Translations under genes and position numbers: made by a program
In this document: positions 54,272 to 62,389 of the stretch, piece by piece
Layout of the letters: each line of letters opens with the position of its first letter
Numbering within the stretch: position 1 is the first letter of the stretch
Source: Burkholderiales bacterium
GTDB taxonomy: Bacteria; Pseudomonadota; Gammaproteobacteria; Burkholderiales; SG8-39
Reading direction: 5' to 3'
NCBI GenBank assembly: GCA_014860445.1
Contig: JACZJT010000057.1
Span: 33,161 to 97,160, forward strand
DNA: 64,000 nt
The notes under the pieces: generated by a model
Database searches by the model: none
What the model saw: the letters and a program-made list of their open reading frames with translations, nothing else
Told to the model about the DNA's origin: nothing

Positions 54272-54349
54272 GCGACAGACTCCGTCAGCGGCGCAATCGG
54301 CACCCTCCCCGCGCTATTGCGAGCGCGCGGACGGGTGCCTGGTGCAGTC

Positions 54350-55498
54350 TTACTTGGCCTTGGTCGGCGGTGCGAGCAGCACCGGATCGGAAATTACCGA
54401 ATGGCGGTGAAACGCCTTGCCCTTGACGATCTGCACCTGCACGTCCTTGTTTACTTCGTGCAGATCGTTGAAGGTCAGTTTGCCGATGGGCGTGCTGAAC
54501 GTGCCGGTTTCTATCGCCTTCCTCAACGCCTCGCCGCCTTTTCCGCCGGTCTTCTTCAGGCCTTCGATGGCGATGCTGGTCGCGGTGAAAGTGGATGCTG
54601 CCACCATGTCGGCACCGGCATTGGTCGCCGCACGAAACTCCTTCAGAAACGCCTGGGTGACCGGTGAGTCCGAATCACGATCCAGCGAGGTGGTGACCAG
54701 CGTGCCCTCGGACGCCGCCCCGGCTATTTCGATGAATTTCTCCGAGTCGTATCCTTCCTGTCCGATCACCGGAACGGTGATACCGGCCGCGCGCAATTGA
54801 TTCACCAGCGGCCCGGCGGTGAAGTAATAGCCCGAGGCGTAAATCAATTCCGGATTGTCCGATTTCACCTTGGAGATCAACGCCCCGAACTGGCGGTCGC
54901 GTATGCCGTACTCATACTCGTTGATGATCTTGACCCCGAATTTGGGCGCAGCTTCCTTGTAGCCGGCGGCGAGTGCCTGGCCGAAATCGTTCTTTAGGGT
55001 GATCAGCACGACGTTCTTCTTTCCAAGAGTGCTCGACAGCTTGGCGCCTGCGCGGCCCTGGACCTCGCCCATGGTTGCGGTGCGAAACACGTAATTGCCT
55101 GCGAGCGTCACGTCCGGGTGAATCGAATAAGCCACGACGTAGGGGACTTTCGCTGCCTGGAACAACGGAGCAGCTGCCCGCGTCGAAGCGGAATACGAAC
55201 CGGAAACGCCGGCCACCACCTTGTCCTTCTCGATCAGTTTCGTTGCCGCCGGGGCGGCCTCTTTCGGCGAGGCCTGGTCGTCGTAAATGACCAGCTCGAT
55301 TTTTTCGCCGTTGATGCCGCCCTTCGCGTTGGCGTCGGCCACCGCGAGCTTTGCGCCATCGAGCGCAGACTTCCCGTCAGCCGCGGCGAATCCCGTCAGC
55401 GGCACATTGATGCCGATTTTGACCTCCGCCCATGCGGGGACGCCGAACTGCATTGCCAATGCCGCGGTTACTGCAACTGCCAGCTTCTTGTGGTTCAT
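54350..55498 (-). CDS. ABC transporter substrate-binding protein, Liv type (hut operon)
   Basis: The 382-residue periplasmic protein has a Sec signal peptide (MNHKKLAVAVTAALAMQFGVPAWA) and begins EVKIGINVPLTGFAAADGKSALDGAKLAV. Binding-site segments follow (SGSYSASTRAAAPLFQ, KNDFGQALAAGY). It is the first gene of the leftward unit, with a GAGGGGC site and the two HutC sites 96-165 bp upstream. The ligand is inferred to be histidine or urocanate from the adjacent hutU, hutI and hutC. Confidence 0.85.
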   Translation of the reverse strand: MNHKKLAVAVTAALAMQFGVPAWAEVKIGINVPLTGFAAADGKSALDGAKLAVADANAKGGINGEKIELVIYDDQASPKEAAPAATKLIEKDKVVAGVSGSYSASTRAAAPLFQAAKVPYVVAYSIHPDVTLAGNYVFRTATMGEVQGRAGAKLSSTLGKKNVVLITLKNDFGQALAAGYKEAAPKFGVKIINEYEYGIRDRQFGALISKVKSDNPELIYASGYYFTAGPLVNQLRAAGITVPVIGQEGYDSEKFIEIAGAASEGTLVTTSLDRDSDSPVTQAFLKEFRAATNAGADMVAASTFTATSIAIEGLKKTGGKGGEALRKAIETGTFSTPIGKLTFNDLHEVNKDVQVQIVKGKAFHRHSVISDPVLLAPPTKAK

Positions 55499-55593
55499 GT
55501 GATTGCCCCTCGTTAGATTGCGCGATGGAATCCGCCGCTTGCGCCCTCCGCAGTTGTCAATTTTCCGTCCCTGCCGGATCGCGCAAAAAGCAG

Positions 55594-55605
55594 TTGTCTA
55601 TACAA
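55594..55605. promoter_or_regulatory. HutC-type operator 1
   Basis: TTGTCTATACAA lies 96 bp before the binding-protein start. It is the exact reverse complement of the second site. The shape matches TTGTAT-ATACAA-like operators of HutC/GntR-UTRA regulators, so it most likely controls the leftward operon. Confidence 0.65.
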
Positions 55606-55650
55606 AGATGCGCACCCAATGTAGCACCAAAGTTTTTTCGGCGCAAGGGG

Positions 55651-55662
55651 TTGTATAGACAA
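55651..55662. promoter_or_regulatory. HutC-type operator 2
   Basis: TTGTATAGACAA lies 53 bp before the hutC ATG, in inverted orientation to site 1 with 57 bp between their starts. It probably mediates autoregulation of hutC and control of the downstream gene. Confidence 0.65.
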
Positions 55663-55714
55663 CACGAACCACGCACAATACGGTTCTCCCGCAACTCCCG
55701 AAGGAAGGCGTGCA

Positions 55715-56455
55715 ATGCGCACCAAGGGCAAGACGGCGAACGGCGGACGCTCCCGCAAGAACGGCGTTCCATCGTTCCAACAGATCAAGAACCATATACT
55801 GCAGGGCATCCATGCCGGCGAATGGAAGGAAGGCGACCAGATTCCGACGGAAGCCGCGCTGGGCAGGCAATTCGGCGTGGCGCGCATGACCGTCAACCGC
55901 GCCCTGCGAGAACTGGCTGCAGAGCAGAGCGTGAACCGCATTCAAGGCGTCGGAACCTACGTCGCGCAGCAGAAATACCAGTCCACCCTGGTTGCGATCC
56001 GCAGTATCGCGGGCGAAGTACGCGGGCGCGGACACAATCACGCCTGCTCGGTGGTGCTGCTCGAAAAACTCCAGGCCCCCGCCTCGCTCGCGCAGCAGTT
56101 CGACGCCCGGCGCGGAATCCGCCTGTTCCATTCTATTCTGGTGCACTACGAAAACGCGATACAGATCCAGGTGGAGGACCGCTGGGTCAACGCAGCACTG
56201 GCGCCCGATTACCTGCGCCAGGACTTTACCCAGTCGACGCCGAACGAGTACCTGATGCGCGTCGCACCCCTGCAAGGCGTGAGCTATCGCATCGAAGCGA
56301 AACTGCCGCCCGCGGATATCCGCAAGCGGCTGGCAATGCGTGCCGGCGAACCCTGTCTGGTACTTTATCGAACCACCAGATCGCGCGAAAAAGTCGCATC
56401 CGTGGCCACGATGTGGCACCCGGCCAGCCGATACCAGTTTACTGGTTCGTTTTAG
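55715..56455 (+). CDS. hutC: HutC, GntR-family repressor of histidine utilisation
   Basis: The 246-residue regulator has a GntR winged helix (residues 18-85, GVPSFQQIKNHILQGIHAGEWKEGDQIPTEAALGRQFGVARMTVNRALRELAAEQSVNRIQGVGTYVA) and a UTRA ligand domain (about 105-240, with EDRWVNAALAPDYLRQDF and SVATMWHPASRYQFTGSF, the urocanate-binding HutC ending). AAGGAAGG precedes the ATG. It should repress the hut genes until urocanate binds. Divergent from the transport-hutU-hutI operon; the fused formimidoyltransferase gene follows after 49 nt. Confidence 0.93.
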   Translation: MRTKGKTANGGRSRKNGVPSFQQIKNHILQGIHAGEWKEGDQIPTEAALGRQFGVARMTVNRALRELAAEQSVNRIQGVGTYVAQQKYQSTLVAIRSIAGEVRGRGHNHACSVVLLEKLQAPASLAQQFDARRGIRLFHSILVHYENAIQIQVEDRWVNAALAPDYLRQDFTQSTPNEYLMRVAPLQGVSYRIEAKLPPADIRKRLAMRAGEPCLVLYRTTRSREKVASVATMWHPASRYQFTGSF

Positions 56456-56504
56456 CGCCCGCCGCCATGCAACACGACCCGAACCCACCAACAGCGAGGA
56501 CAAC

Positions 56505-58349
56505 ATGAGCCAGCGCGTCGTCGAATGCGTACCCAATTTTTCCGAAGGCCGCGATCTGGCCAAAATGCGCCAGATCACCGACGCAATAAAGTCGGCACCC
56601 GGCGTGAAACTTCTGGATGTCGACCCCGGTGCCGACACCAACCGCACCGTTGTAACCCTGGTCGGCGATCCGGACAGCGTCATCGAAGCTGCTTTCAGGG
56701 GGATCGCGGCGGCCGCAAAGCTCATCGATATGCGACGGCATTCAGGCGCGCATCCGCGCATGGGCGCCTGCGATGTATGCCCTTTCATTCCGGTCGAAGG
56801 CGTCAGCATGGACGATTGCGCCGAATTCGCGCGACGCCTGGGGGCGCGCGTCGGCAAAGAACTGGATATTCCGGTCTACCTGTATGAACACGCCGCCAGC
56901 CGCCCCGAGCGCAGCAACCTGGCAGTGGTGCGCAAAGGCGAATACGAAGGACTGGAAAAGAAACTGAAGGATCCGGAATGGAAACCGGATTTCGGTCCGG
57001 CGCGCTTCAACCCGGGTTTCGGCGCGCTGATTACCGGCGCGCGCGAATTCCTGATCGCCTACAACATCGACCTCAACAGCACGGACAAGGCGCATGCGAG
57101 CGACATTGCCATGGAACTGCGCGAAAAAGGGCGCGTGGCGCGGCGCGGTCAAGCGAACGCCTATTACTCCAGCGGCAAGGAACTGCGCTATGCAGAAGCC
57201 TCGTTTCCCTGCGGCAACTGCGATTTCGACGGCAAGAACTTCGAAGCGACCGAAGCGCATTGCCGCGAAGCCCACGGCTACGCACTGCGCGACCTGCTCG
57301 CAGCGAACGACATCGACGCAGGCAATGGCGTGATCGGGCAGCGCGTGTATCGCGCCGGCCTGTTCAAGGAATGCAAGGCCATAGGCTGGTACGTGGACGC
57401 GTACCAGCGAGCACAGATCTCGATCAACCTGACCAACTGGCGCGTCACCTCGACGCGCGACGTGCTCGAAGCCGCGCGCAAACTGGCCGCGGCGCGCGGA
57501 CTGGTGGTGACCGGCAGCGAAATCGTCGGCCTGGTGCCGTTCCAGGCGCTGTACCAGGCGGGTCGTGCCTATCTCGAAGACCAGGGCAAGGGCGCGTCCG
57601 TCCCGGTCATGGACGTGCTCCAGGCCGCGGTGCTCAGCATGGGCCTGAACGACGTGGCGCAGTTCGAATTGGAGAAGAAGGTGCTGGGGCTGCCCAAGAC
57701 GCACCCTGGCGGTTTGATGGACAGCACCGCCCGCGAACTGGTCGACGAAGTCAGCCGCGGCACGCCGGCACCCGGCGGCGGATCGATCGCCGCGCTCGCC
57801 GGCAGCCTGGGCGCGGCGCTCGCTTCCATGGTGGCAAATCTGACCCAGGTCAAGACCGGCAGCACAGCGGACGCGGAACTGCGCGCCGCGGCGGAACAAG
57901 CCCAGCGCCTGAAGGACGAGCTGATGCTGTTGGTGGATGAAGACACCACCGCCTTCAGCGCCTACATGGACGCGCGCCGCCTGCCCGCGGGCACGGCGGA
58001 TGAGATCGCGCAGCGCAACACGAAAATGCAGGACGGTCTCAAACTTGCCGTCGAAGTGCCGCTGCGTACCGCGCGCCTGAGTTACGCAGCGATGCAGACC
58101 GCCGAAACCGCCATGCGCTGCGGCAACCCGAACTGCATCACCGACGGACTGACGGGCTGCACCATCGCCTACGCGGGCGTGCGCGGCGGCATCTGGAACG
58201 TGCTGATCAACCTCAAGGACATCGCCGATGCGGACTACGTCGCCGACATCCGGCCTGCGTGTGCGAAGCTGCTGGAGGACGCCGGCGCCCTGCTCGCGCG
58301 CGCGACCGGAGAGGGGGATGCGCGGATAGCCGGGATGTTGCGGGGGTAG
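56505..58349 (+). CDS. Fused glutamate formimidoyltransferase - formimidoyl-THF cyclodeaminase (FTCD)
   Basis: The 614-residue cytoplasmic protein has an N-terminal formimidoyltransferase half (residues 1-300; VVECVPNFSEGRD at the start, HPRMGACDVCPFIPV near 84) and a C-terminal cyclodeaminase half (from about 405; RGTPAPGGGSIAALAGSLGAALASMVANLT and a long helical tail). Together they would pass the formimino group of N-formiminoglutamate to tetrahydrofolate and release ammonia, as in the animal bifunctional enzyme. The two activities are separate genes in most bacteria. The ATG at 56505 has GCGAGGAC upstream; the frame starting earlier overlaps hutC and is not conserved. This replaces HutF/HutG or HutE routes. 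Confidence 0.9.
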   Translation: MSQRVVECVPNFSEGRDLAKMRQITDAIKSAPGVKLLDVDPGADTNRTVVTLVGDPDSVIEAAFRGIAAAAKLIDMRRHSGAHPRMGACDVCPFIPVEGVSMDDCAEFARRLGARVGKELDIPVYLYEHAASRPERSNLAVVRKGEYEGLEKKLKDPEWKPDFGPARFNPGFGALITGAREFLIAYNIDLNSTDKAHASDIAMELREKGRVARRGQANAYYSSGKELRYAEASFPCGNCDFDGKNFEATEAHCREAHGYALRDLLAANDIDAGNGVIGQRVYRAGLFKECKAIGWYVDAYQRAQISINLTNWRVTSTRDVLEAARKLAAARGLVVTGSEIVGLVPFQALYQAGRAYLEDQGKGASVPVMDVLQAAVLSMGLNDVAQFELEKKVLGLPKTHPGGLMDSTARELVDEVSRGTPAPGGGSIAALAGSLGAALASMVANLTQVKTGSTADAELRAAAEQAQRLKDELMLLVDEDTTAFSAYMDARRLPAGTADEIAQRNTKMQDGLKLAVEVPLRTARLSYAAMQTAETAMRCGNPNCITDGLTGCTIAYAGVRGGIWNVLINLKDIADADYVADIRPACAKLLEDAGALLARATGEGDARIAGMLRG

Positions 58350-58974
58350 CGTTGTATTGGCGGGCGCGTTGGATCAATGCGCGGAATGCGCTCGCGCCAG
58401 CTTGCTAAATATGGCAAGTTAACTTGCCGCTACGGTATATTCCACCTGTATTCCGTAAAACAATAGTTTGACTTTGTCCGGGTGGACGCGTCGGTCCCGA
58501 TTCTCGGTGAAGTAGTCCATCAGCATCGCCGGTGCGGCAGCGTAAGTATGGTACCGCTCGCCCGGAAACGCCGGTTCATCTTGCGCCGAGCCCCAACCGG
58601 CGAAAACTCCCTGACCCACGACGCCATGGCTGGATCGGCTGAAGCGATCATTTCATGGAGCGCCGTCCGGCCGCCGCGCGCGGCGACAGTGCCGACGGCC
58701 TTTGGCCGCCGCGGATTCATGGTTTCGGATCAGGCGTTGATGATTTGCATATTCGTCATGTCTGCTATGCGCTAATTGATATTACTGCAACACCCTTCGC
58801 TGTGTAGACTGCGTTGCGTGCCGGTTTCGACAAAACCGCGAACGACCGATGACGACGGCCCAAGCTGATCTCGACAGTTTCTTTTCGCCGCGCTCGATCG
58901 CGGTGGTTTCGGGCCGCAGAACGAACTGAACACGGCGATGAACCGGACATTTCCCAAATATTGGAGGGTATAAA
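58350..58974. other. Gene-poor spacer after the FTCD gene
   Basis: No supported gene in 625 bp. There is a perfect 16-bp palindrome GGCAAGTTAACTTGCC (58413-58428). Short minus-strand ORFs (58419-58619 and 58520-58720) overlap in different frames with no recognisable family or ribosome site; they could be the decayed end of a gene. The promoter of the DUF1254 gene lies at the right end, with GGAGGG at 58963-58968. Confidence 0.5.
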
Positions 58975-60228
58975 GTGAACGAGGCGGAGTTGCGGGTGGC
59001 ACGTGAAGCGGTGATCGAGACCTTGCCCTTGTTCGAGATGGCGCGCATGCGGGCCGCGACCACCGCGCGCAGGCATACAGCGCAGGGCTACGCCGGCCAG
59101 GATCGGACTTCGACCCTGCGCTGGGTGAACCAGTTCACCCATACCCGCCGCCTGCTCGGCCCGGAAGACAGGGAGGTCGTGACGCCGAACAACGACACGC
59201 TGTTCAGCAACACCTGGCTGGACCTGTCGCAAGGGCCGGTCCTCATCGAGGTTCCGGAAATAGGGGACCGCTACTGGACGCTCGGGTTCCTCGACGCCTG
59301 GACCAATCCCTGGGCTTATGCCGGCAGGCGTACCACCGGCGGCAGGGCTCAGCGGGTCTTCGTGCACGGACCGCGCTGGAAGGGCGATGCGCCGGAAGGC
59401 GCGTACCGCATCAGCGCACCCGGAGACGACGTGTGGATTATCGGCCGCATCCTCGTAGACAACGACCCGGCGGACGTGGCTGCGGTCTGCCGCTTGCAGG
59501 AGCAGTTCGCGATCAGGCGCCCGGACGGCAGCGACGCGCTGTCGCGCCTGGATACCCTGCTCGACGGCCAGGGAAAAGGCGTTCCGGATGCAACCGAATA
59601 CCTCGACATCCTCGCCGCCATGATGGAGCGCAACCCGCCCGCGCGCGCCCTCGCCCACTGGCCGCCCCCGGCCGATGCCCTGCCCGCGGCGCTCGATCAG
59701 GTATACACCGAGCTGCGTGCAGACCCCCAGCCGTCGATGGTCGGCGGAGGCTGGAGCATCGCGGTGATGGTACGGACCGATTTCGGCGACGATTACCTCA
59801 CGCGCGCCCGCGTCGCGCGCAACTGGATCGGCACGCTGGGCATCGAAGAAGCCATGTACGTCATTACGGAAGTCGACGCCGGCGGCGAGGCGCTGCACGG
59901 ATCGCATCGCTACCAGCTGCGCTTCGGGCCGGGCGAGGAGTTCCAGGTGGATTCGTTCTGGTCGATCACCCTGTACGGCAGCAAGGACAGGCTGCTGGTC
60001 GCCAACCCGATCGGCAGGCACTCGATCGGCGATCGCACGCGCGGAATACGGCGCGACGCCGACGGCGGTCTGAGCATGCGCATCCAGACCGACGATCCGG
60101 GGCCCGACGCCAACTGGCTTCCGGCGCCGCGCGGCGAACCTTTCTACCTCGTGCTGCGGCTCTACCAGCCACGATCGGCGCATCTGGAGGGAAGCTATCG
60201 CTATCCGCCGGTCACGCGCCTGGACTGA
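58975..60228 (+). CDS. DUF1254/DUF1214 domain protein
   Basis: The 417-residue protein has an N-terminal DUF1254 region (REAVIETLPLFEMARMR, TPNNDTLFSNTWLDLSQGPVLIEVPEIGDRYWTLGFLDAWTNPWAY) and a C-terminal DUF1214 region (GPGEEFQVDSFWSITLYGSKDRLLVANPIGRHSIGDRTRG and PAPRGEPFYLVLRLYQP). No signal peptide or membrane segment is seen. It starts with GTG and has GGAGGG six nt upstream. Activity is unknown. It directly precedes a TRAP transporter, so it may act on the imported compound. Confidence 0.83.
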   Translation: MNEAELRVAREAVIETLPLFEMARMRAATTARRHTAQGYAGQDRTSTLRWVNQFTHTRRLLGPEDREVVTPNNDTLFSNTWLDLSQGPVLIEVPEIGDRYWTLGFLDAWTNPWAYAGRRTTGGRAQRVFVHGPRWKGDAPEGAYRISAPGDDVWIIGRILVDNDPADVAAVCRLQEQFAIRRPDGSDALSRLDTLLDGQGKGVPDATEYLDILAAMMERNPPARALAHWPPPADALPAALDQVYTELRADPQPSMVGGGWSIAVMVRTDFGDDYLTRARVARNWIGTLGIEEAMYVITEVDAGGEALHGSHRYQLRFGPGEEFQVDSFWSITLYGSKDRLLVANPIGRHSIGDRTRGIRRDADGGLSMRIQTDDPGPDANWLPAPRGEPFYLVLRLYQPRSAHLEGSYRYPPVTRLD

Positions 60229-60310
60229 ATGACCATGCATTCACTGCGATGACCATCCATGAGCGACGCGCGACAGGACACTCGCATGGCACTGCTTGGG
60301 TGCAGAACAC

Positions 60311-62287
60311 ATGACTGACGCCGTGCAGGAAGCGGGCGAAATCGCGTACGAGCGGCGCTATCGCAGCCTGCCGCCGTTCTGGCGCGGCGTGCTGATTGCG
60401 GTGGCGCTGGCGTCGATATTTCTTGCGCTGAACCAGATTCTCAACCTGGGCTTCTTCGTCGGCACGGTGCTGCTCGACACGGCCTATCTGTACTGGCTGT
60501 GCGCGCTGCTCGCCGGCAGCGTGTTCATCCTGATTCCCGCCAGCAACAGCGCGCGCAAGGACGGGGTGCCCTGGTATGACGTGGCCCTGTACCTCGTTAC
60601 CGTGGCGGTGTTCGGCTACTACGCGCTCAGCGCGCATCGAATCATCAAGGAGGGATGGGAGTTCTCCGCGCCGGAAGAGGCAATCTGGGTTGCCTACGCC
60701 GGTTGGGTGGTGATACTGGAAGCGACGCGGCGCGCAGGCGGCATGGCGGTGTTCGTGGTGGTCACGCTGATTTCGCTCTACCCGGCCTATGCCGGTCACA
60801 TGCCGGGGCCGATTTCGGGATTGCAGCAGGAGTTCTCTGTCGTTGCTGCCTATCATTTCGCCAGCTCCGAGAGCGTGCTCGGCATACCGACACGCGCATT
60901 CGGCGAACTGGTGATCGGCTTCGTCATGTTCGGGGCGGTGTTGCAGTTCACGGGCGCGGCGCCGTTCTTCAACAATCTCGCGTTCGCGCTGTTCGGTTCG
61001 GTGCGCGGCGGCCCGGCCAAGGTTTCGATCTTCGCCAGCGGCCTGATGGGCTCGGTCTCGGGGAGCGCGGTATCGAACGTGCTCACCACCGGCGTCGTGA
61101 CCATACCCGCGATGAAGCGCACCGGCTTTTCGCCGCCCTATGCCGGCGGCGTGGAGGCCTGCGCCTCCACCGGCGGGGTGCTGATGCCGCCGGTGATGGG
61201 CGCGACCGCCTTCGTCATGGCGTCCTTTCTCGGCCTGCCATACGCGCAAATCGCGCTCGCCGCGCTGGTGCCGTCGCTGCTGTTCTACTTCGGCCTGTTC
61301 GTGCAGATCGACGGCTATGCTGCGCGGCGCGGTCTGAAGGGACTGCCGCGCGCAGAGCTGCCTTCGATCGGCAGGACCTTCGCCGAGGGCTGGCAATACA
61401 TCTTCGTGTTCGCGCTGCTGGTATGGATGCTGATGGTGCTCGAGCAGGAAGCGATCGCGCCGTTTTATTCGGCAGCGCTGCTGATCGTGATCAACCAGTT
61501 CTCGCGCCGTCACCGGCTCGACTGGAAAAAGCTCGGCAATCTGCTCGAGGGAATTTGCGGCGCGCTCGGGGAGCTCTCGGCGCTGCTCGCCGGGGTAGGC
61601 CTGATCATCGGCGCGCTCTCGGTCACGGGCCTGGCGGGTACGCTCGCGAACGACCTCGTGTACCTGGCGGGCAACAATATCTACGTGCTGCTGCTGATGG
61701 GGGCGTTCACCAGCTTCATCTTCGGCATGGGCATGACCATCACCGCCTGCTATATTTTTCTTGCGATCGTGCTCGCCCCGCCCCTGGTGGCGGCGGGGTT
61801 CGACCCGGTGGCGGTGCACCTGTTCATGCTCTACTGGGGTATGGTGTCGTTCATCACGCCGCCGGTCGCGCTTGCCGCATTCGTCGCCGCCGGGATCGCG
61901 CGCGCTGCGCCGATACAGGTCGGCATGCAGGCGGTGCGCCTCGGAAGCACCATGTACTTCGTGCCCTTCTTCTTCGTGCTCAACCCGGCGCTGATCCTGC
62001 GCGGGGCGCCCTGGGAAATCGCGGTCGTGGTCGGTACTGCCGCGCTCGGCATCTGGCTGATCGCCTCTGCGATCGAAGGCTACCTCCTGGGGCTGGGGCG
62101 TATGGACATGGGAGTACTGGGTGCGCTTGCGCGCCTGCTGCTGTTCGCGAGCGGCATGGCGATGGCGCTGCCCGGCGGCGGCGAACTCGAGCTCAGCCAT
62201 CTGCAGCTCGCGGCGCTGGGCGCGGCCCTGGGCGTTACCGGCGTGGGGTTCGCGCTGGCGAATCTCAGGTTTGCGGCGCGCGCCTGA
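60311..62287 (+). CDS. Fused TRAP transporter permease (DctQM type, TAXI family)
   Basis: The 658-residue membrane protein is a TRAP permease in which the small four-helix and large twelve-helix subunits are fused, as is usual in TAXI-type systems. It has many hydrophobic helices, with conserved motifs GELVIGFVMFGAVLQFTGAAPFFNNLAFALFGSVRGGPAKVSIFASGLMGSVSGSAVSNVLTTG, IPAMKRTGFSPPYAGGVEACASTGGVLMPPVMGATAFVMA. The ATG at 60311 is taken over a TTG at 60296. The binding protein gene follows. Confidence 0.9.
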   Translation: MTDAVQEAGEIAYERRYRSLPPFWRGVLIAVALASIFLALNQILNLGFFVGTVLLDTAYLYWLCALLAGSVFILIPASNSARKDGVPWYDVALYLVTVAVFGYYALSAHRIIKEGWEFSAPEEAIWVAYAGWVVILEATRRAGGMAVFVVVTLISLYPAYAGHMPGPISGLQQEFSVVAAYHFASSESVLGIPTRAFGELVIGFVMFGAVLQFTGAAPFFNNLAFALFGSVRGGPAKVSIFASGLMGSVSGSAVSNVLTTGVVTIPAMKRTGFSPPYAGGVEACASTGGVLMPPVMGATAFVMASFLGLPYAQIALAALVPSLLFYFGLFVQIDGYAARRGLKGLPRAELPSIGRTFAEGWQYIFVFALLVWMLMVLEQEAIAPFYSAALLIVINQFSRRHRLDWKKLGNLLEGICGALGELSALLAGVGLIIGALSVTGLAGTLANDLVYLAGNNIYVLLLMGAFTSFIFGMGMTITACYIFLAIVLAPPLVAAGFDPVAVHLFMLYWGMVSFITPPVALAAFVAAGIARAAPIQVGMQAVRLGSTMYFVPFFFVLNPALILRGAPWEIAVVVGTAALGIWLIASAIEGYLLGLGRMDMGVLGALARLLLFASGMAMALPGGGELELSHLQLAALGAALGVTGVGFALANLRFAARA

Positions 62288-62311
62288 GTCCACGAATCAC
62301 AGGAGACCATG

Positions 62312-62389
62312 ATGCAGGAGTCGTCGTTTTACCCGGCAAAAAAGCACACCATGCAACCATCTTCGTTTTACCCGAGAGAGGAGAACACC
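62312..62389 (+). repeat. 39-bp imperfect tandem repeat before the TAXI binding-protein start
   Basis: Two 39-nt units (62312-62350, 62351-62389) each start ATGCA and contain the CGTTTTACCC core, encoding SSFYP twice in the open frame that precedes the true start at 62390. They probably represent a local duplication of the leader region; both units end in ACACC. Confidence 0.5.

Noticed and set aside
58482..58775. Plus-strand ORF of 97 codons before the DUF1254 gene
   Set aside because: No ribosome site and no recognisable domain; it overlaps other chance frames.
60212..62293. Very long minus-strand frame (693 codons) opposite the TRAP permease
   Set aside because: The Arg/His/Gln-rich translation matches no family and mirrors a real membrane gene in high-GC DNA.
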